DNA from: Bufo bufo
Lineage: Eukaryota > Chordata > Amphibia > Anura > Bufonidae
Direction of reading: 5' to 3'
Assembly (NCBI RefSeq): GCF_905171765.1
Contig: NC_053398.1
Coordinates: forward strand, 43,368,323 to 43,432,322
Length of the DNA: 64,000 nucleotides
Below, piece after piece: positions 33,221 to 44,733 of this stretch. Each line of letters begins with the position of its first letter. The first letter of the stretch is position 1. The position numbers were made by a program, and so were the translations under genes. The notes beneath the pieces are model-generated. The model ran no database searches. It was given only the letters and a program-made list of their open reading frames with translations, and had not been told where the DNA came from.

Positions 33221-34092
33221 CTAATGTAATGACACAGGAAAGCAGAGAGCACAGCAATAACACTGCTGTCTCTCTCAGATCTGCAAAATACTGCATATAA
33301 GGGCTGCTGGGGAGGTTCTTATATAGTAAGGGGTAGGCAACTTTGCTATTGGTTGCTAGGGATGTTGCTAAGCTCAGACAAAGACATTGGAGCCTTCTCA
33401 TTGGCCCACAAGCAAGAAGGGAGGTTACTGATGAAAAATAAATCTAGAATATTTAAAATTACAAATATATATCACTATATTCTAAATATTCGCAAATTCT
33501 CGAAGTGCCGATATTCGTGATTAATATTCGCTATTCAAATATTTGCGCCCAACACTAGCAACAGGAGGATGCCCCCTGCAGGAAGGATGTGAAAAGGAGT
33601 GCAGCAAAGGTTAGACAGATGCTAGTGGTAGGGGACTCTAATATTAGGACAGACAGGGTCATCTGTGACCGTGAATGCCGAACAGTGTGTTGTCTTCCGG
33701 GTGCTCGGATTCAGCATATTGCGGATCAGATTGGCAAAATGCTGAGTGGGGCTGGGGAAGACCTGGTGGTCATGGTACACATTGGCACCAATGACAAAGT
33801 CAGGGGGAGATGGAAGGTCCTTAAAAATGATTTTAGGGAACTAGGAGAGAAGCTCAAGTTCAGGACCTCCAAGGTCCAAGTATTTTCAGAAATACTACCA
33901 GTGCCACGAGCGTCACCAGAGAGACAACGGGAGCTTAGGGAGTTAAATAAGTGGCTCAGTAGCTGGTGCAGGAAGGAAGGGTTTGGGCTCATGGAGAGCT
34001 GGGCCGACTTCTCTGTCAGTTACAGGCTCTACAGTAGGGACAGGCTGCACCTTAATGGGGAGGGTGCAACTGCCCTGGGGGATAAATGGTAA
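32348..34092 (+). pseudogene. CR1 ORF1 (zinc-ribbon, coiled coil, SGNH esterase), interrupted
   Basis: The first part (32,348-32,766) begins MCSVDNATKCVSCAMYEC, a CxxC-type finger, then a leucine-rich coiled coil. The second part (33,570-34,092) has the esterase signatures VVGDSNIR (nucleophile Ser), MVHIGTNDKVRGRW and RLHLNGEGA (catalytic His region). Such an esterase in ORF1 is known for CR1-clade LINEs. A 788-bp MITE and then the large hAT destroy the frame. Confidence 0.78.
32767..33554. mobile_element. AT-rich hAT-like MITE in CR1 ORF1
   Basis: 788 bp flanked by CTAGCAA (32,760-32,766; 33,555-33,561). The right end (inverted TGTTGGGCGCAAATATTTG) and right third match the MITE at 15,918-16,520. 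It includes a (CTAA)n microsatellite at about 33,187-33,218. Confidence 0.65.
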
Positions 34093-34557
34093 GATGGCTG
34101 GAGGATAGTGTTGGGTGAGCATCTTCAGCTGAACACAAATTTTACTCGAGCATCGCAATGCTCGGCACATCGCGGTGTTCGGCCGAATACTGCGTGTGCT
34201 CGAGCGTGATGCTCAAGTCTCCTCCCTGCACGTTTGTTGGCTGCTACGAAGCCAATATACGTGCAGGTAAGTGCTGCCATTCACTGTAATGCCGTAGCCA
34301 TGTTGGCTACTGACATTACAGTGATTGGCTGGCCGGAACGCGTCATCGGGTGCTATATAGCACCCGATGACACGTGTTCGGCTCAGTCTTAGGCTACATG
34401 CACACGACCGTTGTGTGTTTTGCGGTCCGCAAATTGCGGATCCGCAAAACACTTATGGCGTCTATATGCGTTCCGCAATTTGCGGAATGGCACGGACAGC
34501 CATTAATATAACTGCCTATTCTTGTCCGCAAAACGAACAAGAATAGGACAGGTTATA

Positions 34558-36120
34558 CAGGGAGTGCAGAATTATTAGGCAAGTTGTATTTTTGAGGATT
34601 AATTTTATTATTGAACAACAACCATGTTCTCAATGAACCCAAAAAACTCATTAATATCAAAGCTGAATATTTTTGGAAGTAGTTTTTAGTTTGTTTTTAG
34701 TTTTAGCTATTTTAGGGGGATATCTGTGTGTGCAGGTGACTATTACTGTGCATAATTATTAGGCAACTTAACAAAAAACAAATATATACCCATTTCAATT
34801 ATTTCTTTTTACCAGTGAAACCAATATAACATCTCAACATTCACAAATATACATTTCTGACATTCAAAAACAAAACAAAAACAAATCAGTGACCAATATA
34901 GCCACCTTTCTTTGCAAGGACACTCAAAAGCCTGCCATCCATGGATTCTGTCAGTGTTTTGATCTGTTCACCATCAACATTGCGTGCAGCAGCAACCACA
35001 GCCTCCCAGATACTGTTCAGAGAGGTGTACTGTTTTCCCTCCTTGTAAATCTCACATTTGATGATGGACCACAGGTTCTCAATGGGGTTCAGATCAGGTG
35101 AACAAGGAGGCCATGTCATTAGATTTTCTTCTTTTATACCCTTTCTTGCCAGCCACGCTGTGGAGTACTTGGACGCGTGTGATGGAGCATTGTCCTGCAT
35201 GAAAATCATGTTTTTCTTGAAGGATGCAGACTTCTTCCTGTACCACTGCTTGAAGAAGGTGTCTTCCAGAAACTGGCAGTAGGACTGGGAGTTGAGCTTG
35301 ACTCCATCCTCAACCCGAAAAGGCCCCACAAGCTCATCTTTGATGATACCAGCCCAAACCAGTACTCCACCTCCACCTTGCTGGCGTCTGAGTCGGACTG
35401 GAGCTCTCTGCCCTTTACCAATCCAGCCACGGGTCCATTCATCTGGCCCATCAAGACTCACTCTCATTTCATCAGTCCATAAAACCTTAGAAAAATTAGT
35501 CTTGAGATATTTCTTGGCCCAGTCTTGACGTTTCAGCTTGTGTGTCTTGTTCAGTGGTGGTCGTCTTTCAGCCTTTCTTACCTTGGCCATGTCTCTGAGT
35601 ATTGCACACCTTGTGCTTTTGGGCACTCCAGTGATGTTGCAGCTCTGAAATATGGCCAAACTGGTGGCAAGTGGCATCTTGGCAGCTGCACGCTTGACTT
35701 TTCTCAGTTCATGGACAGTTATTTTGCGCCTTGGTTTTTCCACACGCTTCTTGCGACCCTGTTGACTATTTTGAATGAAACGCTTGATTGTTCGATGATC
35801 ACGCTTCAGAAGCTTTGCAATTTTAAGAGTGCTGCATCCCTCTGCAAGATATCTCACTATTTTTGACTTTTCTCAGCCTGTCAAGTCCTTCTTTTGACCC
35901 ATTTTGCCAAAGGAAAGGAAGTTGCCTAATAATTATGCACACCTGATATAGGGTGTTGATGTCATTAGACCACACCCCTTCTCATTACAGAGATGCACAT
36001 CACCTAATATGCTTAATTGGTAGTAGGCTTTCGAGCCTATACAGCTTGGAGTAAGACAACATGCATAAAGAGGATGATGTGGTCAAAATACTCATTTGCC
36101 TAATAATTCTGCACGCAGTG
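34558..36120 (-). mobile_element. Tc1/mariner transposon with DD37E transposase
   Basis: 1,563 bp flanked by TA. Ends share GTGCAGAATTATTAGGCAA. Inner copies TGCATAATTATTAGGCAA (34,749-34,766) and its inverse near 35,924-35,941 give the IR/DR layout. Confidence 0.88.
34886..35899 (-). pseudogene. DD37E Tc1 transposase with an early stop
   Basis: Translation starts at an upstream ATG near 35,899 (MGQKKDLTG) but meets TGA at codon 10. From 35,857 down the frame is open for 323 residues: HTH domains (MRYLAEGCSTLKIAKLLKRD), first D in VLWTDEMRVSLDG, second D in MQDNAPSH and E in [11 protein letters not shown]. Counting gives 37 residues between the second D and E, as in the DD37E (TRT) group rather than the usual 34. 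Internal initiation would lose part of the first helix, so it is probably inactive. Confidence 0.82.
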
Positions 36121-36319
36121 TATTTTTATGCGGACCACGGAACGGAGCAACGGATGCGCACAGAGTGAATGGGTCCACATCCGAGCCGCAAAAACTGCGG
36201 CTCGGATGCGGACCAAAACAATGGTCGTGTGCATGTAGCCTTAGTCAGGGAGAGCTGGAGAGCAGAAGGGAGAGATAGTGTAGGGAGTGAAATAAGAATA
36301 TTTTAGCTTTTATACTTGT

Positions 36320-36990
36320 TATAGACCCAAAAGTCCTTTTAAGGACTATAGTTGTGTGTGGCAGCAATATATATTTTTAGTTCAATCTCCACTAAATTGC
36401 TAATACTGGTTAGAGACCCAAAAGTCCTTTTAAGGACTATAGTTGTATCTGGCAGCAATATATATTTTTAGTGCAACCTGCGCTAAATAGCTTGCAATTG
36501 TTTTGCAGCTGCAGACAGCGACATTATCTGCGCTACATCTCCTGTGTAACGTTGGCGCAACCTAAAAATATCTGTGACATCCATTGTACTTTTTCCGTAG
36601 ACGGTGTCCGCTGCGGACAGTTACATTACCTGCGCTACATCTACTGTATAACGTTTGCGTATGTGATATATCAGTGACATTCAGTCAAATTTTTCTGCTA
36701 CTGGTGGCAGCGACATTACCTGCGCTACATCTCCTGTATAACATTTGCCCATCCTAAATATCAGTGACATTAATCAGTAATTTTTTATTAGCCGCTGGTG
36801 ACAGCGACATTAATTGTGCTATACCTCCTGTTTAACGTGTGCGCATCCTAAATATCAGTGACATTCATTCAGTGTAATTTTTTATTAGCCGGTGGTGACA
36901 GAGACATTACTTGCGCTATACCTCCTGTATAACCTGTGCGCATCCTAAAAATATCTATGACATTCTGTGTACTTTATTTGCGCATACACT
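36320..36990. repeat. Direct and tandem repeats in the hAT 5' region
   Basis: Two copies of an approximately 90-bp block with 'GACCCAAAAGTCCTTTTAAG' and 'GGCAGCAATATATATTTTTA' (36,325 and 36,415), then about five diverged copies of a roughly 110-bp unit with 'ACATTACCTGCGCTACATCT' and 'CATCCTAAATATCAGTGACA'. Confidence 0.7.
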
Positions 36991-37392
36991 TACAAAACCT
37001 GCGCTACTGTACGTGTGACATACTTGCAAGGCTAGCAGTAAGGGATAGGGAAGTGGCCGCGCTGCTATGGTGCACGCAGAGGCCGTGGCCCTGGGCGTGG
37101 TGAAACTCTGCCTGCTGCCAGAGCACAAGAAAAACACTGATCCAGGTTACCTAGCTTCATGTCCCAGTTTGCAGGGCGATGCAGGACACCACTCTCAAAG
37201 TCAGACCAGTGCGACCAGGTGGTTGGTTGGATTGCAGCAGATAATGCTTCCAGTCGGTTAAGCACCACCCTATCTTCCACAAAGTCCAGTCTCAGTAGCC
37301 AAGAGTCTGGTCCACAGAATCCTCACCCTGATACTCCTTCCATCCACCATGGAGAGTCTTGGTAAACAAGTGATCCCACACTTGGATATTCT

Positions 37393-40300
37393 GTGGAGCT
37401 GTTTTCATCACCATTCCTTAATTTGGGCCTCTCGCCAAGCCCGCTTGAAGAGGGACATGAGATCTTGTGCCCTGATTCCCAAACTCTAGAGCATCCACAG
37501 TCTGAAGAAGATGACGGTGGGGAACGACAATTAGTGTTTCACGAAGTGGATGATGATGATGAGACACAGTTGCCAATAACTCAACTGCAATTAGTGTCTC
37601 AAGAGGTTCATGATGAGGATGAGACACAGTTGTCAATAACTGAGGTTGTTGATAGGTCAACAAGTCAGGAGGATGACCAGAGTGAGGAAGTGGAAGAGGA
37701 GGTGCTAGACGATGAAGTCACTGACCCAACCTGGGAAGGTGGCAAGCCGAGCAAGAACAGCAGTACAGAGGGGGAGGGATCCGCAGCACCAGAACAGGCT
37801 GGAAGAGGCAGTAGGGTGGCAAAAGGGAGAAGGCGGGCCACACCAAACAGGCCAGCAAATGTTCCCCGGAGCACCCCCTTGCGTCAATCTCCCTTGCCAA
37901 GGGGTAAGTGTTCCACAGTCTGGTGCTTTTTTGAGGAAAGTGCGGACAATAAAAGAATTGTCATTTGCAACCTGTGCTGTACTAAAATGAGCAGGGGCAT
38001 GAACACTAGCAACCTCACCACCAGCAGCATGGTCCGCCACATGGCATCAAAGCACCCTAATAGGTGGGCTGAATGCCTGGGTCCACAACAAGTGTCTGCA
38101 GGTCACACCACTGCCTGCTCTTCCCCTGTGTTATGTGCTGGCCGATCCCCTGTCCAAGATGCAGGCTCAGATGCCTCCCGCCATGCACCTGGACCTTTGC
38201 AAGCACCATCAGCTCACACATCCACTTCTGTATCCCAGCGCGGCGTACAGATGTCTATACCCCAGGCCTTTGAACAAAAGCGCAAATACCCAGCCACCCA
38301 CCCACAGACCATAGCACTAAATGCGCACCTTTCCAAATTGCTGGCCCTGGAAATGTTGCCATTTAGGCTTGTGGACACTGAAGCTTTCTGCAGTCTGATA
38401 GCGGTGGCTGTCCTGCGATACTCTGTTCCCAGCCGCCAATATTTTTCACGGTGTGCAGTCCCAGCCTTACAACCAGCATGTGTCCCTTAACATCACCCGT
38501 GCCCTGACCAACGCAGTTATTGGGAAGGTCCACTTAACGACTGACACATGGACAAGTGCTTTTGGCCAGGGATGCTACATTTCCCTGACGGCACACCGGG
38601 TGAATGTTGTGAACGCTGGGAGTGAGTCGTACCCTGGGATGGCACAGGTGCTACCGACGCCAAGGATTGTGGGCCCTACTTCCATACGTCACTGGCTGCA
38701 ACCCCTCTTTCTCCTCCTCCACTTCCACCTCTGAATTCTCATCTTGCAGCACCAGTCAGCCATCAGTCAGTAGCTGGAAGCAGTGTAGCACTGCAGTGGG
38801 GAAGCGGCAACAGGCCGTGCTTAAACTGATCTGCTTAGGTGACAAACAGCACACTGCCGCAGAGCTGTGGCAGGGGATAAGGGACCAGACTGAGCTGTGG
38901 CTCTCGCCACTCAACCTACAATCAGGCATGGTTGTGTCTGATAATGGCTGTAACTTGGTGGTGGCTTTGGAGCTCGGCAAGCTCACACACACACCATGCC
39001 TAGTCCACGTGTTCCACTTAGTAGTTCAGCGGTTTCTCAAAACCTACCCCAATTTGCCTGAGCTACTGGTGAAGGTGCACCACGTGTGTCCCATTTCCAC
39101 AAGTTGTCGACAGCTTCTGCCGGTCTGGCAACTCTGCAGCAGCGCTTGCAATTGCCAGCTCACTGACTGTTCTGCGACGTGAGCACGCTCTGGAACTCCA
39201 CGTTCCACATGTTGGCCAGGCTTTGTGAGCAGCAGAGGGCAGTAGTGGAATACCAGCTGCAACATGGTCGTCGCCTTTCCAGTCAGCTTCCGCTCTTCAC
39301 AAGCGACGAGTGGGCATTGATGTCTGACCTCTGTGAGGTTTTACGCAACTTTGTGGAATCAACACAGATGGTGAGCTGCGATAACACTATTATCAGCGTA
39401 ACCATCCCACTTCTCTGTCTACTCAAACGCTCACTGCTCACAATTAAGGCGGACTCTTTGCATGTGGAAGAGGTGGAAATGGGGGAAGAAAGTACACAGG
39501 GTGATAGCCAGACCACCCTCAGTTCATCTTCTCAGCGCAAATTGGATGATGATGAGGAGAAGGAGCAGGAGACGGTTGCCTCCGATAAAAAGGGTAGTAC
39601 CCATGGAAGTTTTATTTTATCTGTTCAGCGTGGATGGGTAGAAGAAGAGGATGAGGAGATTGAGAGTCATCCTCCTGATGAGGACAGCAAAGTCTTGTCT
39701 GTTGGGACTCTGGCACACATGGCTGACTTTATGTTATGCTGCCTTTCCCTTGACCCTCGCGTTGTAAGCATTTTGGCCAACACCGATTACTGGTTGTTCA
39801 CCCTTCTCGACCCCCACTACAAAGAGAATTTCTCATCTCTTATTTCTGTGGTGGAGAGGACGAGCAAAACGGTGCAATACCAGAAGGTCCTTGTGGAAAT
39901 ATTGCTCCAAAAATTTCCAGCTGACAACGCTGGCTGCAGAGTACGTAGTTCCTTGGCCAACCGAGGAGACGAGACGAGGGGAATACACAGCAGTTCCAAC
40001 AGAGGCAGGGCAACACTCTCCAAGTCCTGGGACAGTTTCATGACACCCTGCCAGCACCCTCAACCTGATGCGCGGCCTAGTGTCACAAGGAGGTGTGGGG
40101 TCTCACAGGGTGAAGTAATTGAGGGTATATATGTGTCTCCCAGGTTCTTAGCATATGCTGAAGAAAGTTATTTAGGAAAGGGTTAAAAAACCTAAGCCTG
40201 GGTCCTGATGAGCTGCACCTGGGGAGTTGCTAGATAACTGGGCTGACAACACACTTGCTCAGAACTTCCTGGGAGTGAGACAAGCCACATCTCACTGAGG

Positions 40301-40740
40301 GACCCTGAAGGTCCAGAGCCTGCAAACTGCAAGTATCACAGGTTGCTGTTCAGACAGCGTGCTTATTTTGGATGGACTGAGGATAGCTCATCCACGTCCT
40401 AGAGAGGGACCTATTGTTTAGTTAGAGCCTGGACAAGGCTAGGTGTTTTGTTTATGTTTTTGTGTTTTAATGCAACCTGTGAAATAAAAGCTGGCAGGAC
40501 GCCAGTTGAAATGCACTTCTGTCTCCTGAGGTCTCCTTCTGCAAAATAATCTGACTAATCCCCCTACCTTTTCACCTCTGGAAAGGTGAGCCAAATAACG
40601 GACTGTCACAGAGGGAAAAATTTTGGAATATGGTGAAGGAGTACGTAGCAGACCGTGTCAGCATCCTCAGTGATCCCTGTGTGCCTTACAACTATTGGAT
40701 GTCCAAGCTGAACACGTGGCACAAACATGCTTATTAGGCT
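37393..40740 (+). pseudogene. hAT transposase with BED zinc finger, decayed
   Basis: Four overlapping frames give one protein: an acidic N-terminus, a BED finger at 37,911-38,063 (STVWCFFEESADNKRIVICN, CNLCCTKM, HMASKHP), the first catalytic region HLTTDTWTSAFGQGCYISLT (about 38,540), VVSDNGCNLVVAL (about 38,930), the STLWNSTFHMLARL block (about 39,180) and, after a solo LTR, YNYWMSKLNTW (about 40,690). At least three frameshifts separate the pieces, and the C-terminal dimerisation domain is gone, replaced by a minisatellite. Same family as the fragment at 63,479-63,769. Confidence 0.85.
40094..40610 (+). mobile_element. Solo LTR of an LTR retrotransposon
   Basis: 517 bp beginning TGTGGGGTCTCACAGGG and ending GACTGTCACA, with a 4-bp duplication GAGG on both sides. 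AATAAA lies at about 40,481-40,486. It interrupts the hAT transposase, whose sequence resumes at once on the right. No internal gag or pol remains. Gypsy-like or ERV-like; not decided. Confidence 0.72.
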
Positions 40741-40767
40741 GCCCTCGCTCCTATTGTTTTAGAGATT

Positions 40768-41215
40768 CAGCTCAGCAGCGGGCCCTCACCCATAATGTTT
40801 TAGAGGGTCACCAGCAGGCCCTCACTCATAATGTTTTTGAGGGTCACCAGCAGGCCCTCAACCATAATGTTTTAGAGGGTCAGCTCAGCAGCAGACCCTC
40901 ACCCCTAAATTTTTAGATGGTCAGCTCGGCAGCAGGCCCTCATCCACAAAATTTTTTAGATGGTCAGCTGGGCAGCAGGCCCTCACCCACAACATTTTTT
41001 AGATGGTCAGCTCAGCAGCAGGCCCTTGCCCACAACATTTTTCAGATGGTCAGTTCGGCAGAAGGCCCTCGCACACAAAATATTTTAGATGGTCAGCTCG
41101 GCAGCAGGCCCTCGCCCACAAATTTCTTTAGATGGTCAGCTCGGCAGCAGGCCCTCACCCCTAATTTTTTCAATGGTCAGCTCAGCAGCAGACCCTCACC
41201 CCTAATGTTTTACAT
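40768..41215 (+). repeat. Minisatellite, 36-43-bp unit, about 11 copies
   Basis: Unit 'GGTCAGCTCGGCAGCAGGCC' followed by CTCACCCACAA and a T-run. Copies differ mainly in T-run length and in a short GCTCAGCAG deletion. It replaces the C-terminus of the hAT transposase and ends abruptly at the L2 LINE. Confidence 0.85.
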
Positions 41216-42852
41216 GGTCCTGGAGCGTCTGGTCTACTCTCGCTTTACCCGCTATCTCTCTGATTACTCTCTCCTCGATCCACTACAATCTGGTTTCCGC
41301 CCCCTGCATTCGACAGAAACTGCCCCCACCAAAGTGACAAATGACCTCCTGACAGCAAAATGCAACGGTAACTACTCTCTGCTCATTCTCGTTGACCTCT
41401 ATGCAGCTTTTGACACTGTAGACCACCATCTCCTGCTCACCATGCTCCAATCCTTTGGCCTAAAGGACACCGCCCTCTCCTGGTGTTCTTCCTATCTCTC
41501 TGGTCGCTCTTTCAGTGTATCATTCGCTGGCTCCACTTCCTTACCTCTCCCCCTCGCTGTTGGAGTTCCTCAGGGTTTAGTCCTAGGCCCTCTCCTCTTC
41601 TCCCTATACACAGCACCAATTGGACAGACCATCAGCAGATTTTGTTTCCAGTACCATCTCTATGCTGATGACACACAACTATACACTTCATCCCCTGACA
41701 TCGCACCTGCTGTATTACAGAACACCAGCGACTGTCTCTCTGCCGTCTCTAACATTATGTCCTCTCTCTCTATCTGAAACGTAATCTTTCAAAAACTGAA
41801 CTTCTTGTGTTCTCTCCATCTATTAACCTACCTAAACCTGATATCTGCCTCTCGGAGTGCAACACCGTCATCACACCTAGGCAGCACGCCCGCTGTCTCG
41901 GGGTGACTTTTGACACTGATCTTTCTTTCACCCCCTATATTCAATCTCTCTCCCGCTCATGCCGCCTGCACCTCAAAAACATCTCTAGTATCCGCCCATT
42001 TCTCACTATGGAAACAACAAAAACTCTCTATGTTGACCTGATCCACTCCCGCCTTGATTACTGCAACTCACTATTAATTGGCCTCCCCCTCACCAGACTC
42101 TCTCTTCTCCAATCTATTCTTAATGCAGCAGCCAGGGTAACCTATCTGTCCAACCGCTATTCTGATGCCTCTGCCCTGTGTCAGTCATTGCACTGGCTAC
42201 CCATACACTATAGAGTCCAATTCAAACTGCTCGTCCTCACCCACAAAGCCCTCCACAGTGCTGCACCACCCTACATCTCTTCCCTCATCTCTGTCTACCA
42301 CCCTACCCATGCTCTCCGTTCAGCCAATGACTTACGACTGACTTCCACAAAAATCCGAACCTCTCTCTCCCAGCACCAAGATTTCTCCCGAGCTGCACCG
42401 GTTCTCTGGAATGCCCTACCCCAATAAATCAGGCTTTATCACAACATGCACAGTTTAAAGCGTTTGGTAAAAACACATCTTTTCAGGGTGGTCTATTACC
42501 TCCCTCGATCTAACCTCCCCATAGCCCATTTATCATTCCCTGAAGCTGAGCCTCCACTGCACCCAGAAGCACTCCATTTATCGGCTGCTGACCGGGTCAT
42601 GCGGCTTTATATCTGCTTCTCTATTCTCCCAAGATGGCTGGACTATCGTACATAACAAGCACTCCTACCTTTTGTGTCACCCCATCCCCTTATACATTGT
42701 AAGCTCTTGCGAGCAGGGCCCTCATTCCTCTTGTTGTAGTAATCAACTTGTCTGTTACTATGTTATTTATGACTGTTTGTACATGAACCCCTGAATTGTA
42801 AGGCGCTGCGGAATATGTTGGCACTATATAAATAAAGATTATTATTATTATA
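41216..42852 (+). mobile_element. L2-clade LINE, 5'-truncated
   Basis: Reverse transcriptase and C-terminus: [53 protein letters not shown], the catalytic YADDTQLY, then (after a frameshift near 41,775) CLGVTFDTDLSFTPYI and LHWLPIHYRVQFKLLVLTHK. The 3' end GGCACTATATAAATAAAG followed by ATTATTATTATT is the typical L2 tail. Split into two frames, so dead. Confidence 0.85.
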
Positions 42853-44141
42853 TTGTTGTCAGTCTGTAAAATTGGTGTACTATTCGGACAACATTGTTCC
42901 CAGCAGCGACCTGGGAGTCCAAGATGCATCCAGACATCCTCCCCATGCTGTTCCCGAACCATTTCAGTGGTATTTCCATCAATTTCTGACCTTTTCCTTC
43001 TTCAGAGCAGGGGGTGCTTGGTTTAATGCTCGGGTACTCCCATTGACTTCCATTGTGGTCGGGTGCTCGAACCAACACTACTGGAGGAGCTTTTAAACTA
43101 GGATCTGGGGGGAGGGTGGGGGGGTCATACTAATAAGGGGGTAGATAGTGTAGATAGGGAGTGGGATATAGGAGGGGACAGTGCGGATTTAGTGGGGGCT
43201 GGGGTTAGTGAGGAAAGTAGGGAGAAGACTGGGCAGAACTATACACCGACGAAAAATAGAACTGCTGGTAACAAGAACCTGTTACATACAAACATCAACC
43301 AAGGTAACCCAAACATCCCAGATATTCACTTTACAGGTAATAGTAATTTAAAATGTATATATTATGTAGTATGAAACTGGCACTCCCTCGCATGGAAATA
43401 GAGCAATAGTAATAGTGTTGTTACACAATATTTAATTGCCAAAATATATTAAAATACAACATCACAATACAATATTAAAATAACTTAACCACTAAATTAA
43501 ATGGTCAGCTCAGCAGCAGACCCTCACCCCTAATGTTTTACATGGTCCTGGAGCGTCTGGTCAAACTATACCTAAAATCTAAAACTTCAATAAAAACTCA
43601 AAAAAAGTCCAAAAAAGAAGGGGACCATACGTCCTGAATGTGCAAAAAATATCGCAAGCCAAAAGTGTCAGTCTATTCCTTATAATAGTATTGGCATTCC
43701 TTTCTTGTATGCAATATAACATGCAAAATCCATGCAAGGCACTTTTTCAAATATTCAGAATTGTCCGATATAAATATTCAATAAAGTATCCAATCGGACA
43801 CCAAGTTGTTACTCACAGGTGAATGTCGATTATCCTGCAGTCCCAATATTCAATCCTTTTGATTTTTACTCACGGTATTTATTCACGTGGTTCTCAGTGT
43901 TTAGCGTCCCACCTGGTTCGTTCGTCTCTGGTCTCTCTCGAACGTTATCCACAAATCTCAGATCCGGTTATACGATCAGGGTGTAATATCGCGAGAGGTG
44001 AACTTAAACTTGTACTGACCAGTTTGAATGGCTGAAAATCTGGGTCTTTATCTTTGGAGCGCTCCAATTTCTTTGTGTATCTCCGGATATTAGTAGCCGA
44101 ACTTCCAGTGGGGGTCACTTGTTGGGGATGTCTTTGAAAAG

Positions 44142-44186
44142 CACCAAACACGTTTCGGGGATCTCCTTTCCCCTTCCTCAGTGGTG
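44142..44186 (-). ncRNA. Hammerhead-ribozyme-like motif, left Penelope terminal region
   Basis: The inverted copy of the motif at 47,819-47,863 with the same stems I and II and core. Stem III reads ACGUGU (one change), leaving two pairs. Confidence 0.45.
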
Positions 44187-44274
44187 ACATCCCAACTTAC
44201 TGTGATTCCTTTTATATCCCTTTTAAGATGCATGTAAGATCATATCTTGAGTAAGGGATCTGCTCTGGAACACC

Positions 44275-44733
44275 AAAATCTGGTCTGGAACAAAAAAAAA
44301 TCTCAAGTGCTTCCTCTATGGTTTCGGATGGGTATTCTCTCTCTAAAGATTTTTCTTTCATAATTGACGCCTCCATTTCAAATTGTGAGTTCTCCGTACA
44401 GTTTCGTTTTAGACGCCGATATTGGCCAAATGGGACATTTAGAAGCCAATTCGGTAGATGACAGCTCGAATATCGAATAAAACCATTCCTCGCTAACGGC
44501 TTTTGATACATGCTACAGATGTATTTTTTATCTTTCTGGGTGATCTAAATATTCTATTTCCTTTTTATTCTCATTCGATGTGAACACTAAATCATAATCA
44601 TTTTGATTTAGACCAGCTATAAATGCTACGAGTTCTTCCTCTTTTCCTTTCCATATCAGTAGCATGTCATCTATGTACCTTTGCCAGAGCACCAGGTTGC
44701 CCCCACGCTGTGGATCAATGCACTGCTGGTCCC
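44275..44733 (-). pseudogene. Penelope RT fragment (left arm)
   Basis: Minus-strand copy of the same region: LWQRYIDDMLLIWKGKEEEL, an 8-nt deletion at EYLD, then IARNGFIRYSSCHLPN-type sequence (here LARNGFIRYSS) to ETIEEALEI. After that it jumps straight to the 3' UTR. Confidence 0.8.

Larger units (their letters stand above)
34392..36240. mobile_element. Harbinger-like MITE (GGCTACATGCACACGACC ends) split by a Tc1
   Basis: TTA on both sides; ends GGCTACATGCACACGACCG and, inverted, GGCTACATGCACACGACCA. Its interior has TGCGGATCCGCAAAAC palindromes. The Tc1 at 34,558-36,120 sits inside. Confidence 0.72.
34106..43080 (+). mobile_element. Large hAT transposon carrying nested elements
   Basis: 8,975 bp bounded by TAGTGTTGGGTGAGCAT and, inverted, TAGTGTTGGTTCGAGCAC, with a perfect 8-bp target duplication CTGGAGGA (34,098-34,105; 43,081-43,088). 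Inside: a Harbinger-like MITE with a nested Tc1, tandem repeats, a decayed BED-hAT transposase, a solo LTR, a minisatellite and an L2 LINE. Without the nested pieces the core is about 4.5 kb, normal for a hAT. It splits the CR1 ORF1. Confidence 0.88.

Noticed and set aside
36320..36990. CRISPR-like repeat array
   Set aside because: Repeats are diverged, spacers are not unique, and the context is a vertebrate hAT element.
37705..38040. Antisense frames over the hAT transposase
   Set aside because: Overlap the BED-finger coding region in the opposite direction with no domain of their own.
40917..41777. 286-codon frame through the minisatellite into the L2
   Set aside because: The first third is repeat read-through. 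Only the RT part from about 41,216 is a real protein relic.
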